The notes beneath the pieces were generated by a model. The model saw only the letters and a list, made by a program, of their open reading frames with translations. It did no database searches and was not told the DNA's origin. This document shows positions 47,123 through 61,456 of a DNA stretch of 64,000 nucleotides, piece after piece (within the stretch, counting starts at the first letter, position 1; the number at the start of each line of letters is the position of its first letter). The DNA is from Colius striatus. Taxonomy: Eukaryota > Chordata > Aves > Coliiformes > Coliidae. The DNA is taken from the NCBI RefSeq assembly GCF_028858725.1, contig NC_084776.1, forward strand, positions 124,001 to 188,000, given 5' to 3'. A program made the translations under genes and the position numbers.

Positions 47123-48375
47123 ACATTATTTTGCCATGGAGGGCAGATAATGCATGGCTGATCTCCTATGTTACCAATGGCTTTACTAGCAAAAATACCC
47201 TAAACTAGAGCGGAAACATTACAATTGGAGTTCTCCATGTGACTTAAAAGGCCCTTGGAGGAACATGGACAGACTCCAGCAGCTGCCATTACAGGACGCT
47301 TTTGCCAGAAACCCAGTGACCTTAAGAGAACCCTGTGGTAACGGGGCTGGATAAGAAAGATGGTTTACAGAGTTGACCGCCTGTTATCGGATGGCCGTTT
47401 CCATTTTCCCTCCACAGGCGGTAGACTTTACCCCCTTTTTATTATTCTACTGTAACTATAAATCTTTTACTTGGTTTAAGAAAGTTTTTTGTATCATTTT
47501 GCTAAAATTATTGGCTTAATTCTCTGTAAAGAACTCTTGCTTTTGTCTGATTTACAAAATGTAGAATATAAACAAACCTAAACTAAAGACAATGACTTGA
47601 AATTTCTTGCTTAAAAACATCGATCTGGCAGGGAACGTGTAAATGAATCAAAACCATCTGACTTATTTTAAATGTTTACTTATTTGTATGGTCCCATTCT
47701 GATCGAGACGGTTTTCTCGTGACATTTTCAAAACTGTTAGAATTTTACTGTTTGCTGTCTTCATTCCCACTTCACTTTCCATGTAACACAAAGGAATTTT
47801 TAATGCTTGTTCTTTTTCATAAAAGATAACTAAATTCCCTGCAGGATATTGTAAGTATAGTCGAGGTGGTGATAATGGATTTCTCTTGTTGTAAAGAAAA
47901 AGTGAAAGGCTCTAGCATTTGATGGATTTAGAAATTGAAAGCTTGTCCTATCTCTCTGCTTCGTTTGGGTAAATGGATCGTTTCAAACATTGTTTTTATT
48001 GGTAAAATTTTGTTTCCTGCACTCTGAGGCGGGTGAGCTTGGAGGGTGTTGCAAGTGGAAAATACACGTTGCTACTGAATCTTTGCTGAATTTGCACATT
48101 TCGTTCAGCATCCACGTGTTTAAAGATTAGTAAATAAATTGATTTAGGACTTCTGTTTTGTGCCAAGACTCAGAAAAGTTAATTACTTAATTTTAAAAAC
48201 ATCCTCAAAACAACTTCTTCTTGCTGTGAAATCCTGAGAATTTTTGCAATTTGGGTGTGTGCCATATTTCATTTCTAACTGTATTCAACCTGAATGTCCC
48301 CTGAATCATTAGCTGGGAATGAATGAATCCACACGCTTAAGTTGTCCAATAAACTGTTGCAGATGTTGTTTGCAC
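47123..48375 (+). other. CSNK1D 3'UTR with candidate poly(A) signal
   Basis: AT-rich non-coding sequence after the stop. AATAAA at 48348-48353 (CCAATAAACTG) would give a 1.2-kb 3'UTR. Later AATAAA motifs near 49936 and 49967 could give a longer form. Confidence 0.6.
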
Positions 48376-51300
48376 CTGCCGGTTATGGAATATGGGAGAT
48401 GTTTCCTATAGTTTGTTACTGTAAACAGTCTCACAAAATGAAAGTAGGTATTCTGTCTTCACAGTACTTGTAACAGTATCAGAAGTACTGTGTATACCAA
48501 AATGACTGAAGTAATGGGAAGATCCGTGTTGGAAATGAAAGCGTACGCAGAGATTTTGTTTGAACAGTTAGGTATTTTGAGAAGTTCTTCTCTGCTTGAA
48601 AACAAATTTCTTTAAAGGCCTATTGGTCTTCAGATTTTTATGAAGAGTAATTTTTATTGTTTTGGTGGTTTTCCCTTCTCAGAAGTCGACCTATTAAGGA
48701 TTAGTCTTTGGATGTTTTCAGATCATTGGCTACTTGCTTGTATGTACTCTGGATCTGACTGGGGAAACCTGTGTTTGGGGAACAGCATAGTGGAAAAGCT
48801 GAAGAGTTTTATCCGTGGATAAGTTTGCATAAGAGAATTATTTCCTCAGTTACTATAAAATTCAGTATTTTAGGCATGTGCGCTATTATTTGAACAGTTT
48901 TACACTTCACTGTGCTTTCCTTGTAAATATCTGTGGTTAATAATGTACTGTTAGAAGGACTTAAAAAGGCAGCCTCTTTATTCTCTCTGTATCTGGAACA
49001 TTAGATTGCTGTACTATACTTAAAAGTTGACTGCAGATTTCTAGAACTGTACTCACTTGTGGGCAATTTTTGTCCTTCATAATAGTTAAATTCCATCATG
49101 CAGAAAATAATCTGTCTATATAAACCTGTGTATTGGAAACCATATCTCAGAGCGCTTCGTTTGTACTACCACTGTATTTGTGTACTTCAGCAATTGTGTA
49201 AATACAATCATAATAACTTCTGGTTAAGTTTGGTTTTACTTACTTCCAATGAATCCTTACTCTTGGTGCAACTCCTTTTTTTCTTTTTTCCTTTTTTTTG
49301 TTTCTGTTTTGATCTGGGTTTTTTGTTAAGGAGTGTCTTTAACTACAAAGAGCATTGTTGCAATCATGTGAAGACATTGTTGTGATACTAAAACTTTGAA
49401 GGATTTCTGTAGTCACGGTCAGAATGCAGCAGTCAGGATATGCTGAAGGAAAGAGAAGGCATTTGCTTCTTTGTTCACAATAAGCTTCTCTCTCTTTAAA
49501 GGTAAATGGTTTTGTTTGGATATTACTTTTTTGCAGAAGTAGTTTTTACAAACGCTTTCTCCTAACACATAACATTCGAAGTATGGGAAGAGAATTGCTA
49601 TGGACACTTGATCAGATATGGGAGCTAAGATAAAGGCGAGGAAAATATTGAGCTCTACCCACAAGGCCACATATAATAAAAGGGCTGTCTTTTGCTCTGT
49701 GGTTCTCAAAAGTCTATTCGTAGTGTGAGGACAAATGCACCTTCAAGAATTGACTGTTTCTGATTAGCAGGCCTTTAAAAGCTGGAAGGATATTTAATTT
49801 ATGCTTACACTTTTCATTTAGAACTGGCTGTGTGCTTTTATATGGAAAACACTACGCGTGCTGCTGTTTTACGTTTCTGGACGGTTACAGAGTCCCTGAA
49901 TTCTTTATGGTACACATACTCTGAAAACAGTTGAAAATAAATGTCACACTTTAAGAGAGATATTAAATAAAAGCATTTAAGGGGCCCATATATTTCTCAT
50001 TAATTTTATCAAAGTACTCAAAATGTTCCTTGGACAAAGGCATGTGGAACTCAGAGGCATATCATCTTTCATTCTCCACTGGGGAAAAATACCATAAGCA
50101 CAGCTATTGTCTTCTTTTCCCCACGTTCCAAACGTCCGAGTGGCAGCTCCTCTATACAAATCTGTCAAAGGTACCACTTCCAGAAATTGAATTTCCCAAA
50201 GGAATCTTTACAATGAATTTACACACTTGTAAGTAGATTGTGGCTAGAGCATACGTGTTCATTTCAAGAATATTTATTTTCTCTTTGTAAAATAATGAAA
50301 GGTAATTATTTTATTAACTTTTGCTTTGCAAAAGCAGCACTTCCTTTGAACAAAGTACCAAGTGAAAGCAGACAACGCTGTTGCTTTTTTAATAGTGCTG
50401 ACCCATCTAGTCAGAAATCTAGATTTAATCCACTTGTGAGGAAGTGTAATTTGCCATGAACTTAATCTTATGGCAAAGTAGCTTCTAAAATTCACCAGAT
50501 GAAACAGGTTAATAATAAAAAGGTTTTGCTGTTAAAGAACGTAGTACACTTCACTCTGGTTCACTCAAATTACTGGCATTGCACGTCTCTGTCTAGATAT
50601 AAGTGATTGTATGAACCCGAATTGTATGGACTATTTGTGTTGTTGACTAGTTTTGTACCAGGAGAATGCTCAAAGGCCCCATCTTCAGTTAGAATCCTTT
50701 TCACAACAAAATCGTACTAACCTTATCAGCAAATATTTGCACGGGGGTAATATGACTTTTTTTTCAGAAACTGATGGGTTTTTCCTGCTTAATCTTATTA
50801 AAACTGGTATACTTTTTTTTTTCTTTCTTTTAATGAAACCATTGCATGCTGCAGGCAGAGAGACAACAGCACATTAGATGAGATCTATATATACACGATC
50901 TACAACAATATGCACTCTGGGAAAACAAAGCAAAACAAAAACCCCCCACGAACTTTTTTTTTTAAGATACTGTTCTTTGTTAATCTCATTTTGGGCAAAT
51001 TTTTGACTCAAAATGCATAGAAAATACATAGGCCTGAGGAATATAACCATAATGGATAAATAGGAATGGGGAAAAAGCAGAAATTATGTATGTCATCCTA
51101 AAGCATGAAGCCCTAGTCTACTGTGTCTTTGCTGTGACTAATCCAGGATACTTGGGGTGGGATGTAGACCAAAACGGCGATTAGTTCGGTATGTTATGCA
51201 CTAGAAAGAAAATGTCTCGTCCTGATCTTATAACTAGATAAAACAGTTTAATTACAGTCTTCAGCTTGATTCGGAGCTGCAAGGGCTCAAAGGCAGCGCA

Positions 51301-54300
51301 GAACTTCTGCAGTCTCACATAATCCTTAAGGAAAAGATAAACCAGCTATTCACAATATTTTGAGGTCACGTGCAGATGTTTGGTTTTTTTTAAAGACCAC
51401 AAATAAAAAACATTTCTCTGCTCTCAATGCTAAGAAACTATATTTAAGTTTGTCTGATCTTAGGACACGTTTTTCGGCAAGACTGAGAAGTCTTTTCCTA
51501 TTTAGGAATTTTTACTACTAAAATCTACATATGCATCTTCACTGTATCCAGAGTTTTCCAGTGAAAAGCTTTAAACTGCTGAAACAGTTCCGTACTGCTC
51601 CAAAGCATCCATCTAAGGACAGTGAGGAAAGCTGCCAGCTGGAATGTTGCTGCGATGATGAAGATCAGTCAAAAAGACAAACAGCACGTAAACTAGAGGT
51701 AAGTAGCTTTTTACTCGGTCTAATTTTCCATACTTCTTCAGACGACTGCAGGACTGCCAACCCCACAGACTGCATCACTAAAGAGATACTTTTAAGAGCT
51801 GTGACTGTTGCAGTAGATGCCATTTTGCTACCTGCATTCTATCCCAGGAGCGTTGAGAAACCTTCTAAAATAATATATTCCACAGCCATTGCTTCTCATA
51901 TGCAGTTCCTCTCCTATTGTCAAAGTTCTTTACTCTTCACATGTTGGTGGGTCGCCTTCCTTCAACAGATCCAGCAGCAGAAATACAGCTGTGCAGCTCA
52001 GGTCATGTTTGTTTTCCTCCACAGCGAATGGCTTGACTCCTTTCTTTCAGACTTCAAAAGTACCATAGGCAAAGATAAACTTTTTGGTTTCTCTGTCACA
52101 AGGATGTGCTGACTGCATGCTAATAAATTCTGTCTTTTTAGTCTACCTGGTAACATTCCTGTAGTAGGATATGTTGTGTTCTGGCCAGATGGGTAGCAAA
52201 GCAGTTGATTACACCTTCAGTCTTGCCACAAACACTAGCATAAAAAAGGTAGTCATATCTTTATTCAGACATGACGTTTAATGTGAACTAGACCTGTGAT
52301 CTTTTCACTGTGAATACACAAACTTTTTAGGCTGAGACTAGAGAGATTTGTTCAAAATTTCTTAGCGGAGATACTTAGAATTAGGTACAAATAGGTGTGA
52401 CCCTTTCAGATAGCTTCTAGACAGACAACAAAATGTAGGTCGTTACACTGGAGAGACTGAAATTCAAATTCATTTGGCTGTAGCCTTGAGATTGTACCCT
52501 GACGGGCCATAGCTGGGTACCGTAGGAGCCAAAAAAGCTCCCCCATAACTGTATTCTTAAACCATGTTTTCTTGGGAGCTTTCAAGTTCTAAAAGAGCAT
52601 CACTTCACAATAAAGACCTACCTTGCTGGTAGGTCAGTACTCTGAATACTTAGGGCTTTTTAAGTTATAGCAGTTCATAAAACTTTACCGGCAAACAAAA
52701 TGTAGAGCATGCTTCAGAGGACAAGAAAGACACTTTCTACTTGGAGCACCACAAAATTAGTAGCTATTATTTCCACATTGATGCTTTAAAATAGTCTTAA
52801 GGATTGTTTACAGCAGGAGACAATTTCCACTTTGGCATGGGCCAAACTATGGGGCATGGCAAAAGTGGTCCCTGTGCCCATGTTAAATTACGGCTGTCCG
52901 TAATTACGGCTGTCAGCTTGATGTCACCTCTTATTTTCTTCTCTGTAAGCACTACACTTCTGTGTAGCATATGCAAATGAAGCCCAATCTCCAAATCTAG
53001 TTGTTAAAAGATTTTTTTTTGCTTATTTTCTCACACCCACAGTTTTTGACAACCAAATATTTATTTGCTACATCTGCAATAGTTTACTAGAAAAGCATTT
53101 TAAAAAATCTAAATATAAATGTACACGTTACATTAAAGTGCATTAAAAAGAAACAAAAATCATCTAATTTGCACAAAACTGTACTCCCATAATCCTAAAG
53201 ACAGAGCAGACACAGACACACAACACATGACTCGGTACTCACCGCTGTAACACGTAAGAGTCTGCGCTCTCCTGAAAGCCCTGTTTGTGATTGGCTACCA
53301 AAATGAAGCTTTTTTTTGGGATGAAACAAAGTTGCTTGTGTGGGTGTATTTTGGATTTTCATTTTGAAGCTTGATTGTTTGGTATGGGGAGTATTTTCAT
53401 TTATTTTAAGAGGGTGGTTTTCCATTGTCTACCACATGTTTGGATGGGGTTTAATATGAATAAGCACAAGATCTGTCCAGTCCATCGTACCATACCTTCA
53501 CACCATCTCAAGTCTCAGCTTTAGGGAACCTGCTGCTTTAGGAACTGCTGAAGACTTGTAGTAATGTATTTAAGGACTGGAGAAAAAGAAACTCTAGAGA
53601 TTGCGAATTTTGAACAGATAAATGCATCACCTGAAGATTTATAGTTCCTCTGAGATCTAGGCTGCAAATAGCTGCAAGGTATTTAGAAAATTTTAAAAAG
53701 CAAAATTACCTTTGTGTAAGAGGAGTAAGAAAATAGTTTTAACTCTGCATGGTGAATTGTCTAATCGGGTAGACCATCTCTGTTCTACTCTACTTTTTTT
53801 GCATGTTTGATATATATAGATTGATACATACATTTATGTATGATGTATATACATATATGTATGTATGCACACATATACGCACCTCTTTATATATTCCTTG
53901 TGTGTTTCAGACATTTATACACAAACTCTCTCCTTGCATTAGGAAATTAAGATCATTACATGACCAAACATAGAATATTTTAACCATAAATCCTATAGCA
54001 TACCATTTATAGATTATACAAAGATCTTTAAATTACAGTAGCTTGTACACTAAAAGACTGTTCATTAGTTTCAGATAAATAATCTAAGAAATATCTTGTT
54101 TTATAAGTATTATACTTTTTTTTGCCCTTGTGTTTTCCAATTGTTTGTCTGAGACCTGAATAGAATTTTGAATAGATTCACAAGTCATGTGTCTAAAGAA
54201 ATTTTATGTGTTCCAATAGTGCATGATGCAAGAGCAGATTATAATGTTGTCTTTGGGATGCTGGGCATTTCATTTGTGTAATTACCCACCTTCCCTTTCC

Positions 54301-57300
54301 CCTTTTTCTCCTCTTTTTTTCAAATCACATTTTAAGCAGGGGAAGGCTAAACAAAGGTTCATCGAGGTACATGCTGCATGGTACTGTTCTGCTTGTGTCC
54401 CTGGGCAGTTAGTGTCTCTTTAACAATGCTTCTTAACTCCAACCATGCACGTTCTCAAACTAATGTGAAAGGGCCCATCTCACAAACTGCTCTTAAGGGG
54501 AGTGTTGGTGGTAGTGGTGAAAGAAAAAGTGTACCAAAAATACTTGGAGATGTTTAAAAGCAATTCCTTGTGAATCTACAATAAGCAAGATTTAAGTTTA
54601 TAAGGATCCAAGCTAGTCTTGGGTCAAATACAGTCCTCCTTCTATATGTAACAGCTCCTGGCTGGTGTTCTGAGACAGTGCTGAGAACTGAAGGACTTGC
54701 TGCCTTTTTTTTTTAATCTTTTTTTTTTTTTTAACACCTTGGGGTTGGAAGGAAGGAGGCCTGTAAAACAGGAGCTCAATGTAAAAGCCTTGCTGGCCGT
54801 GTCCATAGGAGCAGCTGGCTACGTGCCTCTCAGCACAGTCCAGCATACCGGCCCACAGTTGTCCAGGCTGATGCCCAGGTTTCCTTCCCGTCGGTATAAT
54901 CAATTTCTTTGCAATGAAATAAAGACAGATGGCTCGCACACACCTGGTATCAACCCTGAATGGGACATAATGAAGCAGAGACCTTAACTGGCTCCAGAAC
55001 TCCGAAGTACTCTCAAGCCTGCCAGGTTCAATGTTGCTAAGAGCTCTGTTAGGGGTTTCTTGTCTCTGTTGATTTTATAGCCTGTGTGAAACTGCTAAGC
55101 AAATCGAATTCTGACTCTCATTTCTCAAGGCTGACAAGAGAGTCCTGTGATTTTGGTCTCTGTCATGCAGTAAGCATCTCCTGCCCTCACAAATACTGCG
55201 ATCCATTGGCAGGTCTGTGCTGAAAATAGCGCAAGAGCACAAGCAATGCTACTTCAGAGTAGTTCATCTTTGAGTCGAGGAAAAAAACTTGTATAGGCCA
55301 ACGAGGCACTGTCTGTGAACACTAGATTTGCTTTAGAAGTTATTTGTGGTGTGTTGTTGAAATGTCTTCGCCTCGTTTTTATAACTTCCTCTTCTGTCCC
55401 AGTAACAAAACTGTAAGGTAACACTTGCTGTTTCCAGCTTAACCATAAAGGCATTATGTATGGAAAATGAAACATAGTCTGAATAGTGAGCGTGATAAGC
55501 CCAGATTTTCAAGATGTTACAGACAATCTGCAGAATGTTTGGAAATTTAAAATTGTGCCAAAACCTGGTGTCAAAGGAAATTCAGTTCTGTGGTAACAGT
55601 ATAGTATTGTCTAGCAAAGAAACACAGTCATCAAAACCTGCAGCGAGACAAAAATGGCTAGTTGAGAATGGGAATTCACCTTTGGGAAGATGTCTAGTTT
55701 TTGCTTTTAGAAACAGAACAGGGAACTCCAATCTGAAAGCTGTATCAAGCCTTCACGTGTCACCCGAAACAGCCTCCAGGGATACCCATAAACTGATAGG
55801 TGGATTCCATTTTCCTCATGCCCTTTGGATGGAGCAGTGTTGTGTGCTTCCTCCTGGAGCCAGCAGTGTTACGTTTCAAGAACCGATTTAGTCTTTAGCG
55901 AACTGGAGCTAAGTATGGTGACCAAGTGCTTACGACTAGGACATGCCAGCACAATTCCTTGCCAGTAATGAAAGGTTTTTAAGTAATGCGCTAGAGGCGA
56001 TATAAAAATAAACAGTTTATTCAGTGCAGCAACCGTTTCTTTTTAAATTTACTTAAGAAAAGGAAAAGATCCTAACTTTTTAATTTCTATGCAAGGTTGT
56101 CCTAACAATGTGAAGCCATTGTGGCAAAAACAAAAGAAAAAAAAACAACTACCATAATGGAAGTGGGTATCTGAGAGAGTTCCATTAGGGAATGGTTTGT
56201 GGTTTTGGCACTTTGTTAGATTTACTGTGTGTTTCTGTTAAAATGGTCAAGTATGAAATAACTAATTATGTTACTTTTGAAAGGGATACAGGGCTTTAAA
56301 GGATGAGGATCTTTTAGTTTTCGGTTATTAAACAGAATAATTTTGGCACCTGAAAGCCAATATTCCTTTGCTACCAATAAGAAAACTGAATTGAACCAAC
56401 TGAAAACTGAAAACAGTTGGTCTCTTTTGAAGATTGTTACTGCAGTCACAAAGCCTAGAGAGCTTTTTAGAAACATATCATGCAGTAGCATGATTTTGTA
56501 TAAAAATATATTTCTTGAATGTGTTCGGGTGGGAAAAAAAAGAGAATGTTTCCTTTTACCTCTTCTATTCAGTGTCCTCACAATGAGTCTTTTCCCTTTC
56601 TGCGTTTCTTCAAATGGGCTGTCACTGCTGTGTCTGATCTGTTTGTTTCTCCTCTTTCCTCCATACCAAAGTCAGAGAAGATTTTAAGCCTGCCCAGAGA
56701 CTCTTCATTCTGTTTGTGCAATGAGTAGCAGAGCCGACCTCATTCTTGATTGGTCCTTATGCACTACCGTCATAAACACGATCAACAGTTATATCGTGTT
56801 ACCTCAACCAGAAGGAGTGGCACCTTGAACTTCATAGATTAAGCAAAAAGGATAGGGAAATGAGGTAAAGGAAAAATAAATAAATAAATAGAATTCACAC
56901 CTTATGACCTTTCTGTGTTCCTAACATTGTGTTTTATAAAATAGCTAATGTGTTTCAAAGTAGTCCAGTCCCTTCCCTAAGTATACCCATGCTAATTTCT
57001 AGGTCATCTGGAAACTTACACTGTTTATTTCATATACAAAATGGACACTCTTTCAGAAGATTCTGCTAAACCTAATGACCGTCTCCTCCCTGTTACTTGT
57101 AATATTTTTCAATGCCGCAGGCAAACTGTTCTGAAAACCATGTATGTAAATGTAGGCTAACTTTGCTTACGGTCTGACAGGATTGATTCTGCTCATTTTC
57201 GTTTCTTTCATTACTCCCTTGGATTACTGCTTGTGTGATCTGCAGAGGATAGTATCTGCAATGTGCCTTTCCACATACAGTATTTCCAGATGATAATTAC

Positions 57301-57880
57301 AAATATTACAGGCTTAGACAAAACTCAGAAAGACACTTACATGAATCAAAGTAACATATATTACCAAAATTAAATTAGGACTGAACTAATTATTCTAAAA
57401 TTTTTTAAAAAAAGTTAAAAAAACCTAATGGGGAGACTTGTAAGTTCCTGAGATTTTTCTCCGTCTCAAACTCTTTCCCCTTCACAAAGAACACAGAAAG
57501 GGAAATTATATTTAGCTGCACAACACAGCAATTTCACCAACATTGTCTGAAAACATACATACAATTCCATTTAAAATATAATCGTCTTATGTCTCTTCCG
57601 TGTGAGCAGTTTCTGGTGATGCATAGCAAGACTCTACTTGTGTTTATAAAAGCTTTTTAGTTTACATAGAAAGTATAACCATGACACCCCACCTTTTACT
57701 GATAGAGCTAATTTTCTGATAAAAAGTTTATCTAGCTCATCAGCTTTTGGAGGGGCCCGATGAGGTGACCAGCTTCCAGTTAATAAAGCAGATGACCCAG
57801 CCCTAAACTAGTTCTATTTCTAAAATAAATAGCAATGAAAATCTTTCTTTTCTAAACGCTTTGTCGGTTTCCTGTCATGC
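48376..57880. other. Convergent intergenic region between CSNK1D and SLC16A3
   Basis: AT-rich DNA, probably including the distal 3'UTRs of both genes. It contains a TATATG/TACATA-rich microsatellite (53810-53880), a poly(T) pair near 54705-54733, AAATAAATAAATAAATAG at 56875, and one unexplained 193-codon frame (51531-52112). On the minus strand, AATAAA at 57029-57024 or 56021-56016 could end SLC16A3. Confidence 0.55.
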
Positions 57881-60800
57881 TCACACACACGTTTCTGGGT
57901 TAGTTACAACTTCGCCATTTTTTTCAGGCTCATCTTTCAGAAACTGCTCCACTTCAATAGAGTCCACCTTGGCATCTTCAGGAGTTTTGTCTTCAGATTT
58001 GTTTAATTCCTCTCTTTCTGCTGCCTCTTCTTTTGTATGTGGTTCTTCTGATTTTTTCTTGATGCAGAAGAAATTTCCCAAGGCCAATACCAGGGCAGAG
58101 GTGGTAACTTCAATTCCAGCAATAATAAAAACAAACATGTACCTCCCTGTTGCATCCAAGAGTTTTCCTGAAAAAGACAACACTCCAGGTAATTAACAAC
58201 TGTGATTGTCTCGCCATAAAACTTTCTCTGCTTTTTTTTTACACATTTAAATGACTCTGGTCTATCTATGACTATCTAAGCAAGGTTTTTGAAACAGCAT
58301 TTTAACAAGTCTGTCACAAAATATATCTCAATTATTTCAGTTCAGTTTGTTCGCTGACATTATGTCACATCCCTGCACACAGAGAGTCACTCAATTCAGC
58401 TGGAATACAAACAGCTTCGCCTTCGTATGCGAGAATAAAATGCCATATATTTCAGATAAAAATATGCACATCCATGGCTGGGATCTGCATCATCGGCTTC
58501 CTTTCTCTCCCAGTCTCATTTCCTTTCCTGCATGGGCAGTGCACTGTCTGCTTAAAATGCACATCTTATGTCATAGTTGCTCTGGAGTAACTGACTGACT
58601 GATGCTTTAGTCAAGTTAAATTTTCCCAGGACTTAGTGGAAATGAAAGAACGGGAGGGAGGATGTGAAGAAGTGCCTCTCCAAACCTGAAGATCAGAGGG
58701 AGTAGTGCATAGTACTGTTTTTCCCATGAGGGGTTCTGTCACAAGATACTTGGTGCTTTTTTAATGTCCAATATAAATATTAAACATTTTATGGCAGTGA
58801 ACTTGGTGGGGTTTGGGTGGGGTGTTTTTTTTCAAAACCAGCTCTGTAAAATGTATGGTCTCTGCCGTACTTAATTTGCAATTTTTAATTCAAATTAGGG
58901 AATCTGAATATTTCATAATGTCCCCTTATTCTTGGGTTGTGGCCTGTCTTCCTTAAAAGAGTGCAGTTTTATAGTTCTTGTAAGATTTTTTTTTCCCCCT
59001 TCCTCCTTCTGACCTCCTCTTTCTTCCTCCTAATCAACTGTGGCTTTAGAGAATCCATCCTACTACTTTCCAAAGAAAATTGACAAGTTTCATATTCTGA
59101 ATCTCAACTCCAAGGAGGTCTGATCTTCCCAAAAGTTACTCGCTGTGTGTATAAAACTCATATAATATTAGCCATGTACTAATACGAGATCCCGTGTAGG
59201 CTTTCAGTGGAGAAAGAGCAGCATATCTAGACTGCAATTCAATCAATCTTGAAACAGATCCAAGAACGAAAATATCCATCCCACCCTGTCTTGGACTATT
59301 TCAGATTGTAGCTATAGAAAGTCATCGAAGCATGTGCAACGCTAACCCAGTATGCACTTCTTGAGTGACTTGTGTTGTCTTTTTGTCTGCTGTCTTATCA
59401 CACAATTCGTGTAAATGGATGCAGCGCAAATTATTTTGAATTCTGGCCTAAACAGAATACTTACCCGCTGATGGTGGGCCAATTAGAACAGCCATAGCTT
59501 CTGCCAGGAGCACTAAACCGATGGCACTGGAAAACTTCTGAGTACCAACAATAGCCATGAGAACTTCAAACTGAAGAGCACCTACCATTCCATAAGAAAT
59601 GCCAAAGAAAATGCAAAAGACCACCAGGCCACCGTAATCGGCAGACATGGAACCCATGAGATCTGTAAAGCCATTGAAAATCATAGCAAAACTGAAAAGG
59701 TAGACACAGCGTGGTCTAACCCATTTAAGACCAGCTACCATTCCACAAATAGGCCGAGCGAAAATATCAATGAATCCCAGAATAGTCAGAAGAAAAGCTG
59801 CTTTGGTGTCTTGATACCCTAAATCCTTGGCATAACTTACAACAAAAACTGGGGGAACAAAGAGGCCAAGCACCATGATAGATGCTGCTAGAGTGTAGAT
59901 TACAAAACCACCATCTTTAAACACACTGAAATCCAGAAGTTTTTTCTTCACTTTCTTCTCAGCTGGTTCTTTGGTAGCTTCAGACTTTTTGGGTGGCTCC
60001 AAAGGTCTCATTAGTGCTCCGCATACGCAGCAGTTGAGCAGCATCCCACCCAATATGAGAAATCCTCCTCTCCAACCGTACTCATGTTGCAGAATCTGTC
60101 CCAGTGGAGAGAGAGCGCAAAGAAACACTGGACTCCCAGCAGCAGACAGGCCATTGGCTAAGGGCCGTCGTTTGTCAAAGTAACGATTTAACATGATGAG
60201 CGAAGGCTGAAAGTTTAGTGCCAGACCCAACCCTGTAACAGAATGTACATAAAAATTAATACTGGCCTACCATATCACTGTTTAAAAAAATATAATTACA
60301 GTTTTTCTGATTCATGACTTTAAAAGAGTTTTATTTCAAATGGACAAAAGGATTCTGAGGTAACATTTTTAAAAGCATTCCATGTCCATAATATTCTTGT
60401 TATTCAGTGGATACACTTCACTGATAACAGCAGTGACTATTACACATACCAGAAAAATTAACACTCATTAAAAAAAAATGACAGTTTAATTGCACATTTA
60501 GCTGCCATCTTTATAAAAGCCCATTTGTCACTTATACAAAATTCTGACCTAAAGCTAAGACATTGGCTAACTCATTTTCAACCATGCACGCTACTTACCA
60601 GTAATCACACCTGCAGTTAGATAGATCTGAACAATGCTCGTGCAGAAGGAGGCTATCACCATCCCCATTGAGGCAAAAAGGCCACCCACCAGCATGACAG
60701 GGCGACATCCAAAGCGATTGACGCATACACTACATAGTGGACCTAGGCAAGAACACCAAGTTACAATTGCTGAGATAAACCAATTTTTGCAATTACTGAT

Positions 60801-61435
60801 GGCAGTTTGCATTTCTCGTTTGTGGAGTTGGCGATGTTGTTTACATCTGGAGTCGACCTTAAAGGTCTTCTCCAATCTAAATGATTCTAGGATTCTTTCT
60901 GTACTTTGTACTGTCAAGGCTGATCTGTAAGAGGGTTCTTTCTACAGTCAAATACTTAGTCTTTTTTTGTCTTCAGTGCCACGCAATTTTTCTTTTTCGT
61001 CATCTTTAGTAGCTACTGAGCATTGATTTTATATGCAAGCTGGATGTGCTAACCAACTTTCAGATTTATATGATAAATAATAATTCTTCTTTGAATGCCT
61101 TACTTGCACACAAAAAATGATATGCAGTCACAATTCATGCCCTAAATGGCTGTATACTTTACAAGCATCACTGTATGACGCAATGCCGTTTCCAAACCAG
61201 AAAACTACCTACCTGTTCCATAAAGCATGGCCAAGAGAATGGAGGAAATCCATGCAGTGTCGCTATATCCAATGCCAAATTCCCGGATAAGCTCTTTAAA
61301 AAAGACACTAACTGCCTTAGGAAAGGCATAGGAGAATCCTGTGATGATAAAACAGCCAAAAAGGACAGCCCAGCCCCAGCCTCCATCAGGAGCTTTAACA
61401 CCAGATGGACCATCATCAGCTACTACAGCTCCCAT
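57881..61435 (-). CDS. SLC16A3: Monocarboxylate transporter 4, four coding exons, 473 aa
   Basis: MCT4 is a plasma-membrane proton-coupled lactate exporter of glycolytic cells that needs basigin (CD147) for surface delivery. Coding exons on the minus strand are 61435-61213, 60742-60599, 60232-59465 and 58167-57881 (TGA). Phases join exactly and give 473 residues. The start [12 protein letters not shown] and the MCT signature DGGWGW (residues 17-22, entering the first membrane helix) identify the family. The later sequence follows the MCT4 pattern, with [27 protein letters not shown] and the conserved IDIFARP (Asp268 and Arg272, the proton/substrate pair of helix 8). A Lys/Glu-rich cytosolic loop separates the two six-helix halves. 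The C-terminus is acidic and ends [14 protein letters not shown]. The gene converges on CSNK1D, as in human. Confidence 0.97.
60775..60910 (+). mobile_element. CR1 tail fragment in SLC16A3 intron
   Basis: GACCTTAAAGGTCTTCTCCA, ATCTAAATGATTCTAGGATTC is a CR1 3'-end pattern in + orientation, just upstream (in SLC16A3 sense) of its second coding exon. Short and diverged. Confidence 0.65.
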
Positions 61436-61456
61436 GATGAAGCCGGAGAGTGTTCC

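Noticed and set aside
52614-52634. Small hairpin GACCTACC...GGTAGGTC
   Set aside because: Eight-base arms in AT-rich DNA are expected by chance.
54613-54960. Possible processed pseudogene with poly(A) on the minus strand
   Set aside because: A-runs follow a plausible body, but no parent gene or flanking duplication could be recognised.
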